A stretch of DNA of 64,000 bases from contig NZ_CP109450.1 of NCBI RefSeq assembly GCF_041438865.1, positions 4,962,501-5,026,500 on the forward strand, written 5' to 3'. Both the position numbers and the translations under genes were made by a program. Source of the stretch: Streptomyces sp. NBC_01471 (GTDB taxonomy: Bacteria > Actinomycetota > Actinomycetes > Streptomycetales > Streptomycetaceae). The notes beneath the pieces were generated by a model. That model was not told where the DNA came from. It did no database searches and saw only the letters and a list, made by a program, of their open reading frames with translations. Below are positions 20,199 through 30,210 of the stretch, piece by piece. How positions within the stretch are numbered: position 1 is the first letter of the stretch; every line of letters starts with the position of its first letter.

Positions 20199-23100
20199 AT
20201 GCAGACCAAGCTGGACGAACCCAAGGACGAACTGCTCGCACGCGCGGCCCGGGTGGCTGAGAACAGCCCGGCCGGGGGACAACTTCCGGGCGGGTCCACG
20301 AGCGGGGGGAGTCCGGACCGGGACACTGTCCTTGCGTATCTCCAGCGCTACTACCTGCACACCGCTCCGGAGGACGTCGAGAACCGCGAGCCCGAGGATG
20401 TCTACGGAGCGGCCCTCTCGCACTACCGGCTGGCCGAGAAGCGCCCGCAGGGCACCGCGAACGTCCGGGTGCACACCCCGAGCGTCGAGGAGAACGGCTG
20501 GACCTGCAGCCACACCGTCGTCGAGGTCGTCACCGACGACATGCCGTTCCTCGTCGACTCGGTCACCAACGAGCTGACCCGCCAGGGCCGCGGCATCCAC
20601 GTCGTGATCCACCCGCAGCTCCTGGTGCGCCGTGACGTGACCGGCAAGCTCATCGAGGTGCTCGGCAAGGACGAGACCGGCGAGGGCGTCCACGACGCCC
20701 TGGTCGAGTCCTGGATCCACGTGGAGATCGACCGCGAGAGCGAGCGCGCCGATCTGAAGGAGATCAGCGCGGACCTCCTGCGGGTGCTCTCCGACGTACG
20801 GGAGACCGTCGAGGACTGGGAGAAGATGCGCGACGCCGCGCTGCGCATCGCCGACGAGCTGCCCGCCGAGCCGACCGCGGGCGATCTGCCGGGACGCGAG
20901 GTGGAGGAGTCCCGCGAGCTGCTGCGCTGGCTCGCCGCCGACCACTTCACCTTCCTCGGCTACCGCGAGTACCAGCTGACGGACGACGACTCGCTGACCG
21001 CGGTGCCCGGTACCGGCCTCGGCATCCTCCGCTCCGACCCGCACCACAGCGTCGACGAGGAGCACCCGGTCTCGCCGTCGTTCGGCAGGCTGCCCGCCGA
21101 CGCCCGCGCCAAGGCCCGTGAGCACAAGATCCTCGTCCTCACCAAGGCCAACAGCCGCTCGACGGTGCACCGCCCGAGCTACCTCGACTACGTCGGCGTG
21201 AAGAAGTTCGACGCCAAGGGCAACGTCGTCGGCGAGCGGCGCTTCCTCGGGCTGTTCTCCTCCGCCGCGTACACCGAGTCCGTACGCCGGGTGCCCGTCA
21301 TCCGCCGCAAGGTCGCAGAGGTCCTCGACGGCGCGGGCTTCACGCCCAACAGCCACGACGGCCGCGACCTGATGCAGATCCTGGAGACGTACCCGCGCGA
21401 CGAGCTGTTCCAGACGCCCGTCGACCAGCTGCGCTCCATCGTCACCAGCGTGCTCTACCTCCAGGAGCGGCGCAGGCTCCGGCTGTACCTGCGCCAGGAC
21501 GAGTACGGGCGCTACTACTCGGCGCTCATCTACCTGCCGCGCGACCGCTACACGACCGCGGTGCGGCTGCGGCTCATCGACATCCTCAAGGAGGAGCTCG
21601 GCGGCACCAGCGTCGACTTCACCGCGCGCAACACCGAGTCCATCCTCTCCCGGCTGCACTTCGTCGTACGGGTCCCCGCGGGCACCGAGCTGACCGAGCT
21701 CACCGACGCCGACGCGGACCGGATCGAGGCCAGGCTCGTCGAGGCCGCCCGTTCCTGGGCCGACGGGTTCGCCGAGGCGCTGACCGCCGAGTGCGGTGAG
21801 GAGCGCGCGGCCGAACTGCTGCGCCGCTACGGCCAGTCGTTCCCCGAGGGCTACAAGGCGGACCACTCGCCGCGTGCCGCCGTCGCCGACCTCGGGCGCC
21901 TCGAACACCTCCAGCCGGGCGAGAAGGACTTCGCGCTCTCGCTGTACGAGCCGGTCGGGGCGGGTCCCGGCGAGCGCCGCTTCAAGATCTACCGGATCGG
22001 CTCGCAGGTCTCCCTCTCCGCCGTGCTCCCGGTGCTGCAGAAACTGGGCGTCGAGGTCACCGACGAGCGGCCGTACGAGCTGCGCTGCGCCGACCGTACG
22101 CACGCCTGGATCTACGACTTCGGGCTGCGGATGCCGCAGATCGAGGGCGTGGGCGGCGACCACCTCGCCGACGACGCCAGGGAGCGCGTCCAGGACGCCT
22201 TCGCCGCTTCCTGGACGGGCCAGGCGGAGAACGACGGCTTCAACGCGCTGGTGCTCGGCGCCGGACTGACCTGGCGGCAGGCGATGGTGCTGCGCGCGTA
22301 CGCCAAGTACCTGCGCCAGGCCGGATCGACCTTCAGCCAGGACTACATGGAGGACACCCTCCGCAACAACGTCCACACCACCCGGCTGCTCGTCTCGCTC
22401 TTCGAGGCCCGGATGTCACCGGGCCGCCAGCGGGCCGGCACCGAGCTGACCGACGGGCTGCTCGAAGAGCTCGACGGCGCGCTCGACCAGGTGGCGAGCC
22501 TGGACGAGGACCGCATCCTGCGCTCCTTCCTCACCGTCATCAAGGCGACGCTCAGGACCAACTTCTTCCAGAGCGCCGACGAGAGCGGCGACCGCAAGGG
22601 CCGGGGCACCGAGCAGAGCGCGTACCACCCGTACGTCTCCATGAAGTTCGACCCGCAGGCCATCCCCGACCTGCCCGCGCCGCGCCCGGCGTACGAGATC
22701 TGGGTGTACTCGCCGCGCGTCGAGGGCGTGCACCTGCGGTTCGGGAAGGTCGCCCGCGGTGGGCTGCGCTGGTCCGACCGGCGGGAGGACTTCCGTACGG
22801 AGGTGCTCGGCCTGGTCAAGGCGCAGATGGTCAAGAACACGGTGATCGTGCCGGTCGGCGCCAAGGGCGGCTTCGTCGCCAAGCAGCTGCCCGACCCGTC
22901 CGTGGACCGGGACGCCTGGATGGCCGAGGGCATCGCGGCGTACAAGACCTTCATCTCCGCGCTGCTCGACATCACCGACAACCTGGTGGCCGGCGAGGTC
23001 GTGCCGCCCACCGGTGTCGTACGGCACGACGAGGACGACACCTACCTCGTCGTCGCCGCCGACAAGGGCACCGCGACCTTCTCCGACATCGCCAACGAGG

Positions 23101-25181
23101 TCGCCGAGTCGTACGACTTCTGGCTCGGGGACGCCTTCGCGTCCGGCGGTTCCGCCGGCTACGACCACAAGGGCATGGGCATCACGGCCCGCGGCGCCTG
23201 GGAGTCCGTCAAGCGGCACTTCCGGGAGCTCGGCCACGACACCCAGACCGAGGACTTCACCACGGTCGGCGTCGGCGACATGTCCGGGGACGTCTTCGGC
23301 AACGGCATGCTGCTCTCCGAGCACATCCGCCTGGTCGCCGCCTTCGACCACCGGCACATCTTCATCGACCCGACCCCGGACGCGGCGACGTCCTACGCCG
23401 AGCGGCGCAGGCTGTTCGAGATGCCGCGCTCCTCGTGGGCCGAGTACAACACCTCCCTGCTCTCACCCGGCGGCGGCATCCACCCGCGCAGCGCCAAGTC
23501 GATCCCGATCAACGCGCACGTCCGCGAGGCGCTGGGCATCGAGTCGGGCGTGGCCAAGATGACCCCGGCCGATCTGATGAGGGCGATCCTCAAGGCCCCG
23601 GTCGACCTGGTGTGGAACGGCGGCATCGGGACGTACGTGAAGTCCTCCGCCGAGTCCAACGCGGACGTCGGTGACAAGGCCAACGACGCCATCCGGGTCA
23701 ACGGCGAGGACCTGCGCGCCAAGGTCGTCGGCGAGGGCGGCAACCTGGGCCTGACCCAGCTCGGCCGCATCGAGTACGCCAGGTCGGGCGGCGACGGCTC
23801 CGGCGGCAAGATCAACACCGACGCGATCGACAACAGCGCGGGCGTGGACACCTCCGACCACGAGGTGAACATCAAGATCCTGCTCAACGGGATGGTCACC
23901 GAGGGCGATCTGACCGTCAAGCAGCGCAACAAGATCCTCGCGTCGATGACCGACGAGGTCGGCGCCCTGGTCCTGCGCAACAACTACGCGCAGAACACCG
24001 CGCTCGCCAACGCCGAGTCCCAGGCTCCGTCACTGCTCCACGCCCACCAGCGCTTCATGCGCAGGCTGGTCCGCGACGGACATCTGGACCGGGCCCTGGA
24101 GTTCCTGCCGACCGACCGGCAGGTCCGAGAACTGCTCAGCGCGGGCAAGGGGCTGAGCCAGCCCGAGCTGGCCGTGCTCCTCGCGTACACCAAGATCACC
24201 GCCGCTCAGGAGCTGATCGCCACCGATCTGCCGGACGACCCGTACCTGCAGAAGCTGGTGCACGCGTACTTCCCCAAGCCGCTGCGTGAGCGCTACCCCG
24301 AGGCGATCGAGGGACATGCGCTGCGCCGCGAGATCATCACGACGGTCCTGGTCAACGACACGGTGAACACCGGTGGTTCGACCTTCCTGCACCGGCTCCG
24401 GGAGGAGACGGGCGCCTCGATCGAGGAGATCGTACGGGCGCAGGCGGCGGCCCGCGAGATCTTCGGCCTGGCCGAGGTGTGGGACGCCGTCGAGGAGCTG
24501 GACAACAAGGTCGCTGCCGATGTCCAGACCCGTATCAGGCTGCACTCGCGCCGGCTCGTGGAGCGCGCTGCGCGCTGGCTGCTCGGCAACCGTCCGCAGC
24601 CGCTGGACCTGAGCGAGACCATCGCCTTCTTCACCGAGGGTGTGGCGAAGGTCTGGAGCGAGCTGCCGAACATGCTCAGGGGCGACGACCTGGAGTGGTA
24701 CCAGGGCATCCTCGACGAGCTGACCGGTGCGGGCGTGCCGGAGGAGCTGGCCGGCCAGGTCGCCGGATTCTCGGCGGCCTTCCCCGCGCTGGACATCGTG
24801 GCGATCGCCGACCGTACGGACAAGGACCCGATGGCCGTGGCCCAGGTGTACTACGACCTCGGCGACCGGCTGGCGATCTCCCAGCTGATGGACCGGATCA
24901 TCGAGCTGCCGCGGGCCGACCGCTGGCAGTCCATGGCCCGCGCCTCCATCCGTGCGGACCTGTACGCGGCACACGCCGGGCTCACCCTCGACGTGCTCTC
25001 GGCGGGGGACGGCGCGGCGACGCCGGAGGAGCGCTTCACGGCCTGGGAGGAGAAGAACGCGTCGATCCTGGGCCGGGCGCGCACCACGCTCGACGAGATC
25101 CAGTCCTCGGACGCCTTCGACCTGGCGAACCTGTCGGTCGCGATGCGGACGATGCGCTCGCTGCTGCGGACGCACGTCTGA
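20199..25181 (+). CDS. NAD-specific glutamate dehydrogenase, 180-kDa class
   Basis: A 1660-residue NAD-dependent glutamate dehydrogenase that deaminates glutamate to 2-oxoglutarate and ammonium, mainly in catabolism. The length fits the large class first described in Streptomyces clavuligerus. Residues 1 to about 720 are the regulatory N-terminal half. The catalytic part has FGKVARGGLRWSDRREDFRTE, the substrate-Lys region VIVPVGAKGGFVAKQ, the DMSGDVFGNGMLLS dinucleotide-binding stretch and VGEGGNLGLTQ. The C-terminal helical part resembles bacterial homologues. It is monocistronic, with a hairpin after it. Confidence 0.96.
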   Translation: MQTKLDEPKDELLARAARVAENSPAGGQLPGGSTSGGSPDRDTVLAYLQRYYLHTAPEDVENREPEDVYGAALSHYRLAEKRPQGTANVRVHTPSVEENGWTCSHTVVEVVTDDMPFLVDSVTNELTRQGRGIHVVIHPQLLVRRDVTGKLIEVLGKDETGEGVHDALVESWIHVEIDRESERADLKEISADLLRVLSDVRETVEDWEKMRDAALRIADELPAEPTAGDLPGREVEESRELLRWLAADHFTFLGYREYQLTDDDSLTAVPGTGLGILRSDPHHSVDEEHPVSPSFGRLPADARAKAREHKILVLTKANSRSTVHRPSYLDYVGVKKFDAKGNVVGERRFLGLFSSAAYTESVRRVPVIRRKVAEVLDGAGFTPNSHDGRDLMQILETYPRDELFQTPVDQLRSIVTSVLYLQERRRLRLYLRQDEYGRYYSALIYLPRDRYTTAVRLRLIDILKEELGGTSVDFTARNTESILSRLHFVVRVPAGTELTELTDADADRIEARLVEAARSWADGFAEALTAECGEERAAELLRRYGQSFPEGYKADHSPRAAVADLGRLEHLQPGEKDFALSLYEPVGAGPGERRFKIYRIGSQVSLSAVLPVLQKLGVEVTDERPYELRCADRTHAWIYDFGLRMPQIEGVGGDHLADDARERVQDAFAASWTGQAENDGFNALVLGAGLTWRQAMVLRAYAKYLRQAGSTFSQDYMEDTLRNNVHTTRLLVSLFEARMSPGRQRAGTELTDGLLEELDGALDQVASLDEDRILRSFLTVIKATLRTNFFQSADESGDRKGRGTEQSAYHPYVSMKFDPQAIPDLPAPRPAYEIWVYSPRVEGVHLRFGKVARGGLRWSDRREDFRTEVLGLVKAQMVKNTVIVPVGAKGGFVAKQLPDPSVDRDAWMAEGIAAYKTFISALLDITDNLVAGEVVPPTGVVRHDEDDTYLVVAADKGTATFSDIANEVAESYDFWLGDAFASGGSAGYDHKGMGITARGAWESVKRHFRELGHDTQTEDFTTVGVGDMSGDVFGNGMLLSEHIRLVAAFDHRHIFIDPTPDAATSYAERRRLFEMPRSSWAEYNTSLLSPGGGIHPRSAKSIPINAHVREALGIESGVAKMTPADLMRAILKAPVDLVWNGGIGTYVKSSAESNADVGDKANDAIRVNGEDLRAKVVGEGGNLGLTQLGRIEYARSGGDGSGGKINTDAIDNSAGVDTSDHEVNIKILLNGMVTEGDLTVKQRNKILASMTDEVGALVLRNNYAQNTALANAESQAPSLLHAHQRFMRRLVRDGHLDRALEFLPTDRQVRELLSAGKGLSQPELAVLLAYTKITAAQELIATDLPDDPYLQKLVHAYFPKPLRERYPEAIEGHALRREIITTVLVNDTVNTGGSTFLHRLREETGASIEEIVRAQAAAREIFGLAEVWDAVEELDNKVAADVQTRIRLHSRRLVERAARWLLGNRPQPLDLSETIAFFTEGVAKVWSELPNMLRGDDLEWYQGILDELTGAGVPEELAGQVAGFSAAFPALDIVAIADRTDKDPMAVAQVYYDLGDRLAISQLMDRIIELPRADRWQSMARASIRADLYAAHAGLTLDVLSAGDGAATPEERFTAWEEKNASILGRARTTLDEIQSSDAFDLANLSVAMRTMRSLLRTHV

Positions 25182-25225
25182 GGCGTCGGCACGTGACGCG
25201 GGGGCACGCCCCGTGCGTGCCACCG

Positions 25226-25272
25226 CCGCGGCCCCGGCCCGCCTGGTCAGTACAGGCGAGCCGGGGCCGCGG
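25226..25272. terminator. Bidirectional terminator between NAD-GDH and the ABC ATPase gene
   Basis: A 20-bp inverted repeat (25226-25245 with 25253-25272) with one mismatch and a 7-nt loop lies between two convergent genes. No T-tract on either side. Confidence 0.85.
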
Positions 25273-25356
25273 CGTCTCCCGGCGGCGGTGGACCGCGGCT
25301 GCCGGGCACGGCGGAAGCGGCGCGACGCCCACTGTCGTGGACGAGCGCCTCCGCGG

Positions 25357-26190
25357 TCACTTCTTCGAGGTGAACTCCTCGTAGGCGGCGACGACTTCGT
25401 CCGCCGGGCCGTCCATCCGCATCGTCCCCGACTCCAGCCAGATGGCCCGCTCGCAGGTCTCCAGGATCGACTTGTTGCTGTGGCTGACCAGGAAGACGGT
25501 GCCCGCCGACTCGCGCAGTTCGGCGATCCGGTCCTGGCTGCGGCGCTGGAACCTCGCGTCGCCGGTGGAGAGCGCCTCGTCGATCATCAGCACGTCGTGG
25601 CTCTTGGCCGCGGCGATGGAGAAGCGCAGCCGCGCGCCCATGCCCGAGGAGTACGTCCGCATCGGCAGCGAGATGAAGTCGCCCTTCTCGTTGATGCCGG
25701 AGAAGTCGACGATCTCCTGGTAGCGCTCGCGGACCTCCTCGCGGGTCATCCCCATGGCCAGACCGCCGAGGATCACATTGCGCTCGCCGGTCAGATCGCT
25801 CATCAGGGCGGCGTTGACGCCGAGCAGGGACGGCTGGCCCTGGGTGTAGACGCGGCCCGACGCGGCCGGCAGCAGCCCGGCGACGGCCTTCAGCAGGGTC
25901 GACTTGCCGGACCCGTTGGAGCCGATCAGGCCGATGGCCTCACCCTTGTGCGCGACGAAGGTGACCCCCCGGACGGCGTGCACCTCGCGGGTGCCCGGCC
26001 GGGGCTTGCGGGAGACGATCCGGGTGAGGGCGGACGTCGCGCTGCCCTTGCCGGATCCGGTCCCCTGGATCTTGTAGACGATGTGGAGGTCGTCGGCGAT
26101 GACGGTCGGGGCCGCTGTGGTCGCCGCGCCCGGGGGCACGGTGAGCGGCGTCATGGTCGGGGTCAGGGTGCTCATCGGGTTCTCAGCCAC
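25357..26190 (-). CDS. ABC transporter ATPase of TagH/Wzt type (wall-polymer export)
   Basis: A 277-residue nucleotide-binding subunit. After a variable leader of about 28 residues it has ADDLHIVYKIQG and a subfamily-typical long insert before REVHAVRGVTFVAHKGEAIGLIG. Walker A is GSNGSGKST, the signature YSSGMGARLRF, and Walker B DVLMIDEALSTGD. These features match ATPases that export teichoic acids or other surface polysaccharides. The start at 26190 overlaps the upstream permease stop by 8 nt; an internal ATG at 26175 is an alternative. It pairs with the permease as an ABC-2 exporter. Confidence 0.93.
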   Translation of the reverse strand: MAENPMSTLTPTMTPLTVPPGAATTAAPTVIADDLHIVYKIQGTGSGKGSATSALTRIVSRKPRPGTREVHAVRGVTFVAHKGEAIGLIGSNGSGKSTLLKAVAGLLPAASGRVYTQGQPSLLGVNAALMSDLTGERNVILGGLAMGMTREEVRERYQEIVDFSGINEKGDFISLPMRTYSSGMGARLRFSIAAAKSHDVLMIDEALSTGDARFQRRSQDRIAELRESAGTVFLVSHSNKSILETCERAIWLESGTMRMDGPADEVVAAYEEFTSKK

Positions 26191-27121
26191 GTCCGTACTG
26201 CTCCTCTGCCTTCCAGAAGTAGATGAAGCCGCCCACCCCTGCGACGACCGCCCAGCCGACGGCCAGCGCCCAGACGTGCGGGGGAAGCTGGTTGGAGTGG
26301 TAGCTGTCGATGAGCGCGTAGCGCATCAGGTCGATGTAGACCGCGGCCGGGTTGGCCTGGAGCGCCACCAGGACGAGGTGCGGCAGGTGGTCGTGCGCCA
26401 GCACCTTCTTGATGCTCCACATCACGCCCGAGACGTACATCCAGGTACGCAGGATGAACGGCATCAGCTGCGAGACGTCCGGGGTCTTGGCGGCGATCCG
26501 GGCCATGACCATCGAGAGCCCGGCGTTGAAGAGCGCCTGGAGCACCAGTGCGGGGATCGCGAGCAGCCAGCTGGCGCTCGGGTACTTGCCGAAGCAGACC
26601 AGGATGACGACCAGGGCGCCCATCGAGAAGAGCAGCTGCTGGAGCTGCTGGATGGCGTAGGCGATGGGGAGCGAGGCCCGCGGGAAGTGCAGGGCCCGCA
26701 CCAGGCCCAGGCTGCCGCTGATCGCGCGGGTGCCGCTCTGGATCGAGTTGCTGGTGAACGTCCAGATGAAGACGCCGGTCACCAGGAACGGGATGAAGTC
26801 GGGGACCTTGTGGCTGGTGCCGAGCAGGACGCCGAAGATGAAGTAGTAGACGGCCGCGTTCAGCAGCGGCGTCATGATCTGCCAGACCTGCCCCAGCTTC
26901 GCCTGGCTGTACTGGGCGGTCAGCCGGGCGGTGGCGAAGGCGGTGATGAAGTGCTTGCGGCCCCAGATCTGGCGGATGTACGTGAACAGCGGGGGGCGGG
27001 CGCCGCTGATGGTCAGGCCGTGTGCGGCGGCCAGCGCGGCCAGATCCTGCGGGGGCTGCGGGGAGACCCTCGGAACTGCCGCCTCCGTGGCGGGTGCGTT
27101 CCGGGCTGTCGTGGGGATCAC
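26183..27121 (-). CDS. ABC-2 type permease of TagG/Wzm type (wall-polymer export)
   Basis: A 312-residue integral membrane protein. The N-terminus is cytoplasmic (FTYIRQIWGRKHFITAFATARLTAQYSQAKLG), followed by six hydrophobic segments, including VYYFIFGVLLGT, VFIWTFTSNSIQSGTRAI and FSMGALVVILVCFGK. It is the membrane half of the exporter with the downstream ATPase; the pair would flip a lipid-linked polymer across the membrane. A GTG at 27121 is chosen as start because the longer frame upstream is not protein-like. It is divergent from the TetR gene, 165 nt away. Confidence 0.92.
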   Translation of the reverse strand: MIPTTARNAPATEAAVPRVSPQPPQDLAALAAAHGLTISGARPPLFTYIRQIWGRKHFITAFATARLTAQYSQAKLGQVWQIMTPLLNAAVYYFIFGVLLGTSHKVPDFIPFLVTGVFIWTFTSNSIQSGTRAISGSLGLVRALHFPRASLPIAYAIQQLQQLLFSMGALVVILVCFGKYPSASWLLAIPALVLQALFNAGLSMVMARIAAKTPDVSQLMPFILRTWMYVSGVMWSIKKVLAHDHLPHLVLVALQANPAAVYIDLMRYALIDSYHSNQLPPHVWALAVGWAVVAGVGGFIYFWKAEEQYGRG

Positions 27122-27241
27122 AGCATTCGCTTTCGACGGAGTTCGACGGGATTCACACGGGAGGGGCAAGCGTGAGCGCCCCCGACATACGTCGCAACGG
27201 ATCCGTATCGTCGTGACGTCGAGGTTAGGACGGAACGACGT

Positions 27242-27259
27242 CGAAACGCAACCGTCTCG
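27242..27259. promoter_or_regulatory. Candidate TetR operator in the divergent promoter region
   Basis: CGAAACG-CAAC-CGTCTCG is an inverted repeat with 6 of 7 arm positions paired, 28 nt upstream of the tetR-family start and 121 nt upstream of the exporter permease start. Its position suits autoregulation and control of the divergent exporter. Inference only. Confidence 0.45.
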
Positions 27260-27286
27260 TCCCGACGAATAGGTAAACTTCTCCCC

Positions 27287-27895
27287 ATGGCATCCCCTGA
27301 TCCCCGTACGACCCGCCGGGCCCCCGCCGGAGCCGCCGTGCTCCGCGAGGACGTGACGGAGGCGATCCGCGCCGCCGTCTTCGAGGAACTGGCGTCCGTC
27401 GGATACGCGCGGATGTCCATCGAGGCCATCGCCCGCCGGGCCGGCGTCGGCAAGACCGCGGTCTACCGCCGGTGGAAGTCGAAGCTGTACCTGGTCCTCG
27501 ACCTGGTCACGGCGTTCGCGGCGCAGGGCCTGCCCGCGCCCGCGACCGGTTCGCTGTACGGCGACGTGCGCGCCCTGCTCGCCGTGGCGTCGACGGCGCT
27601 GCGCCACCCCGTCGCCTCCCAGGTCATCCCCGACCTGCTGGTCGAGGCCGCACGCCAGCCGGAGATCGCCGACGCGATCAAGGCGGCGCTGCTCGACAAC
27701 CAGAAGGGCGTCGCCGCCGCGGTGGTCCGCGACGCGGTGGCCCGCGGCGAGCTGCCCGCCGACGCCGACCCCGCGCGGGCGCTCGAACTGATCGTGGGGC
27801 CGCTCTACTGGCGGCTCGCGGTGGTCAGGGACGGCCTGCCCAAGGGCTATCTGGACGGACTCGCGGCAGCGGCGGTGGCTGCGCTCAAGGCGTGA
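27287..27895 (+). CDS. TetR/AcrR-family transcriptional regulator
   Basis: A 202-residue regulator with an N-terminal helix-turn-helix (ELASVGYARMSIEAIARRAGVGKTAVYRRWKSK, residues about 30-62) and a C-terminal ligand/dimer domain of the TetR_C_11-like type (PDLLVEAARQPEIADAIKAAL). It is divergent from the polymer exporter genes, which makes them, and itself, the likely targets. The ligand is unknown. The ATG at 27287 has only a weak upstream ribosome-binding site. Confidence 0.92.
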   Translation: MASPDPRTTRRAPAGAAVLREDVTEAIRAAVFEELASVGYARMSIEAIARRAGVGKTAVYRRWKSKLYLVLDLVTAFAAQGLPAPATGSLYGDVRALLAVASTALRHPVASQVIPDLLVEAARQPEIADAIKAALLDNQKGVAAAVVRDAVARGELPADADPARALELIVGPLYWRLAVVRDGLPKGYLDGLAAAAVAALKA

Positions 27896-28041
27896 CGGCA
27901 GCCGCTGAGCAGGGGTGAAACCCGGCGGAACCGGCCCGGACACGGCAGGTCGGCCGGATGCGCCGAACGCTCCGGGCGATAGTACTGTGCACCCGCAACG
28001 AGAGATCGCCGGCGCAGAGCAGTGGGAAACGAGTGCACAGC

Positions 28042-30045
28042 ATGACCATCAGAGTCAGCGTGATCATTCCGGTCTACAACCCGGGGCCCTACATCGAGGA
28101 CTGCATCGCATCGCTGCTGAGACAGTCCCTTCCTGACGACGCGTACGAAGCGATCTTCGTGGACGACGGCTCCACGGACGGCACCGGGGAGCGCTTGGAC
28201 CAGGTCGCCGCGGAACACCCGCAGATGCACGTCATCCACCAGGAGAACTCCGGCTGGTCGGGCAAGCCGCGCAACGTCGGAATCGCCGCCGCGCAGGGCG
28301 AGTTCGTGATGTTCGTCGACAACGACGACTGGCTGGGCGACGAAGCGCTGGAGCGGATGTACGACTACGGCGTCGCGAACGGCGCCGACGTCGTCGTGGG
28401 CAAGATGGCCGGCAAGGGGCGGCCCGTGCCGCGTGAGCTCTTCCGCGTCAACCGGCCGCGCGCCAACGTCAGGAACGCCCCCCTGATCGACAGCCTCACC
28501 CCGCACAAGATGGTGCGCAGGTCCTTCCTGGACGAGACGGGGCTGCGCTTCCTCGAAGGGCGCCGCCGTCTGGAGGACCACGTCTTCTTCGCCGAGGCGT
28601 ACCTGCGGGCCAAGAACGTCTCCGTACTCAGCGACTACGTCTGCTACTACCACGTCAAGCGCGACGACGCCTCCAACGCGGGCTTCCGGCGCATCGAGCC
28701 GGTGGGCTACTTCCACAACCTCGCCGAGGCCCTCGACGTGGTGGAGAAGTACACCGAACCGGGGCCGCTGCGCGACAAGCTGTACCGCCGCTGGTTCCGC
28801 AACGAGATGATCGAGCGGATGCGCGGCGCCCGGCTGCTCGCCACGCCCGACGACGGGTACCGGCAGGCCATGTTCCAGGAGATGCACAAGATCGCCGTGG
28901 AGCGGTTCGGCCCGGGGGTCTCCGCGTCCCTGCTGCCCACGCAGCAGCTCGTCGGCGCGCTCATCAAGGCCGACCGCTACCAGGAGGTCGAGCACTTCGC
29001 CCGCTGGGAGCGCGGCATCGCGGCACACGCCGAACTCACCGGTCTCGCCTGGGAGGACGGAACGCTGAAGCTGGCGTTCACCGCCGGGCTGCGGGCGGGG
29101 GACGAACCGGTCCACTACGTCAGGGACGACGGCGACGAGCTGATCGGCCTCCCCGACGGCCTGGACAGCCCCGAGGTGCTCGCGCAGCTGGGGGTGAAGC
29201 CCCTGGCGGTCACCGGCCGGGCCAAGGCCGAACTGGTGGTGCGGGAGCGGTCGAGCGCCGCCGAGTTCTACCAGCCCGTCGAGTTCACCAGGGAGCGCGT
29301 GGACGGCCCGCGGTCCGACCAGTTCCGGCTGGTGCTGCGGGGGACAGCGACTGTCACCCCCGGCACGGCGGCCGGCGGCGCACCACTCGGCGCCGGGATC
29401 TGGGACGTGCTGGTGCGCGTCCACCAGAGCGGGTGGAACAAGGACGTCCGCCTCGGGTCGGTACGGACCGAGGCAGTCACCGCCGGCCGGCAGGCGGCCC
29501 TGGTGGGGGAGCCCGCGCAGCTCGTCGTGCCGTACTGGACCGCGTCGCACCGCAACCTCTCGCTCGACGTCGGTGCGACGACCGGCGTCCTCGGCCGGGA
29601 GTACCGGAAGCTCGGTGTGCGCGAGGTCCGGGTGATGGACGAACCGCTGCTGCTGGAGATGCTGCTGCCGCTGCACACCGAGGCCGTGGAGGGAGTGCCC
29701 GCCGAGCTCCACCTCACCGACCGGACGGGCTCCGGCGACACCGTACGGGTGGCGGCGACGCTCACCACGTCGACGGGGCGCGCGGGAACGGTTCTCTGCG
29801 CCCAGCGGCCTGCCGGTCAACTCCACGCCGGCACCTGGGAGATGGCGGTGAGCGTTGGCGGAGAGGGTGCGCAGGTCACGCCGCTGCCGCTGGTGCTCGT
29901 CGCCTCCGGGGCCTCCGGTGCGCTGACGGTCCGCCGCCCGCGCGAGAGCCTGGCGCACCGCCGCGCCCGGCTGATGCGGACGCTCCGGCGCAGTGCGCTG
30001 GGGCGTGCGGTGCGCAAGGCGCGGCGGATGGCTGCGACGCGGTAG
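28042..30045 (+). CDS. Family 2 glycosyltransferase with long C-terminal extension
   Basis: A 667-residue protein. Residues 1 to about 230 are a GT-A fold family-2 glycosyltransferase (VSVIIPVYNPGPYI, FVDDGSTDGTGERL, FVDNDDWLGDEALERM, RRLEDHVFFAEAY). The remaining 430 residues are soluble and beta-rich with repeated strand patterns and no membrane helix, ending in a basic tail. Enzymes of this layout make wall glycopolymers such as poly-(glycosyl-polyol) chains. The neighbouring exporter supports wall-polymer assembly. The start ATG at 28042 is chosen for MTIRVSVIIPVYN; a GTG 9 nt upstream is possible. Confidence 0.88.
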   Translation: MTIRVSVIIPVYNPGPYIEDCIASLLRQSLPDDAYEAIFVDDGSTDGTGERLDQVAAEHPQMHVIHQENSGWSGKPRNVGIAAAQGEFVMFVDNDDWLGDEALERMYDYGVANGADVVVGKMAGKGRPVPRELFRVNRPRANVRNAPLIDSLTPHKMVRRSFLDETGLRFLEGRRRLEDHVFFAEAYLRAKNVSVLSDYVCYYHVKRDDASNAGFRRIEPVGYFHNLAEALDVVEKYTEPGPLRDKLYRRWFRNEMIERMRGARLLATPDDGYRQAMFQEMHKIAVERFGPGVSASLLPTQQLVGALIKADRYQEVEHFARWERGIAAHAELTGLAWEDGTLKLAFTAGLRAGDEPVHYVRDDGDELIGLPDGLDSPEVLAQLGVKPLAVTGRAKAELVVRERSSAAEFYQPVEFTRERVDGPRSDQFRLVLRGTATVTPGTAAGGAPLGAGIWDVLVRVHQSGWNKDVRLGSVRTEAVTAGRQAALVGEPAQLVVPYWTASHRNLSLDVGATTGVLGREYRKLGVREVRVMDEPLLLEMLLPLHTEAVEGVPAELHLTDRTGSGDTVRVAATLTTSTGRAGTVLCAQRPAGQLHAGTWEMAVSVGGEGAQVTPLPLVLVASGASGALTVRRPRESLAHRRARLMRTLRRSALGRAVRKARRMAATR

Positions 30046-30126
30046 AGCGCACCGGCAGAGGCGCGCGGGAAGAGGCGCGCGGGTAGAGCCGCGCCGGTAG
30101 AGGCACGCGGGGCGAGGTGCGTCAGC
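30044..30126 (+). repeat. 14-nt tandem repeat array starting at the glycosyltransferase stop codon
   Basis: About six degenerate copies of a 14-nt unit (AGAGGCGCGCGGGA type; best copies at 30057-30070, 30071-30084 and 30099-30112) begin within the TAG stop of the glycosyltransferase. The array is non-coding and precedes the shared terminator. Confidence 0.75.
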
Positions 30127-30160
30127 GGCCCGGAGTGAGACCGGGCGCATGGGCATAGGA

Positions 30161-30190
30161 AGGGGCGCGGAGGAAGACCTCCGCGCCCTT
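30161..30190. terminator. Bidirectional terminator between convergent genes
   Basis: A 13-bp inverted repeat (30161-30173 with 30178-30190, one G-T pair) with loop AAGA lies between the glycosyltransferase (+) and methyltransferase (-) genes. Confidence 0.85.
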
Positions 30191-30210
30191 CGTGTGTGCG
30201 GCCGCCCGGT

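Noticed and set aside
20166..22376. Long antisense frame inside the NAD-GDH gene
   Set aside because: Composition is that of a mirrored coding strand; the plus-strand gene has full family motifs.
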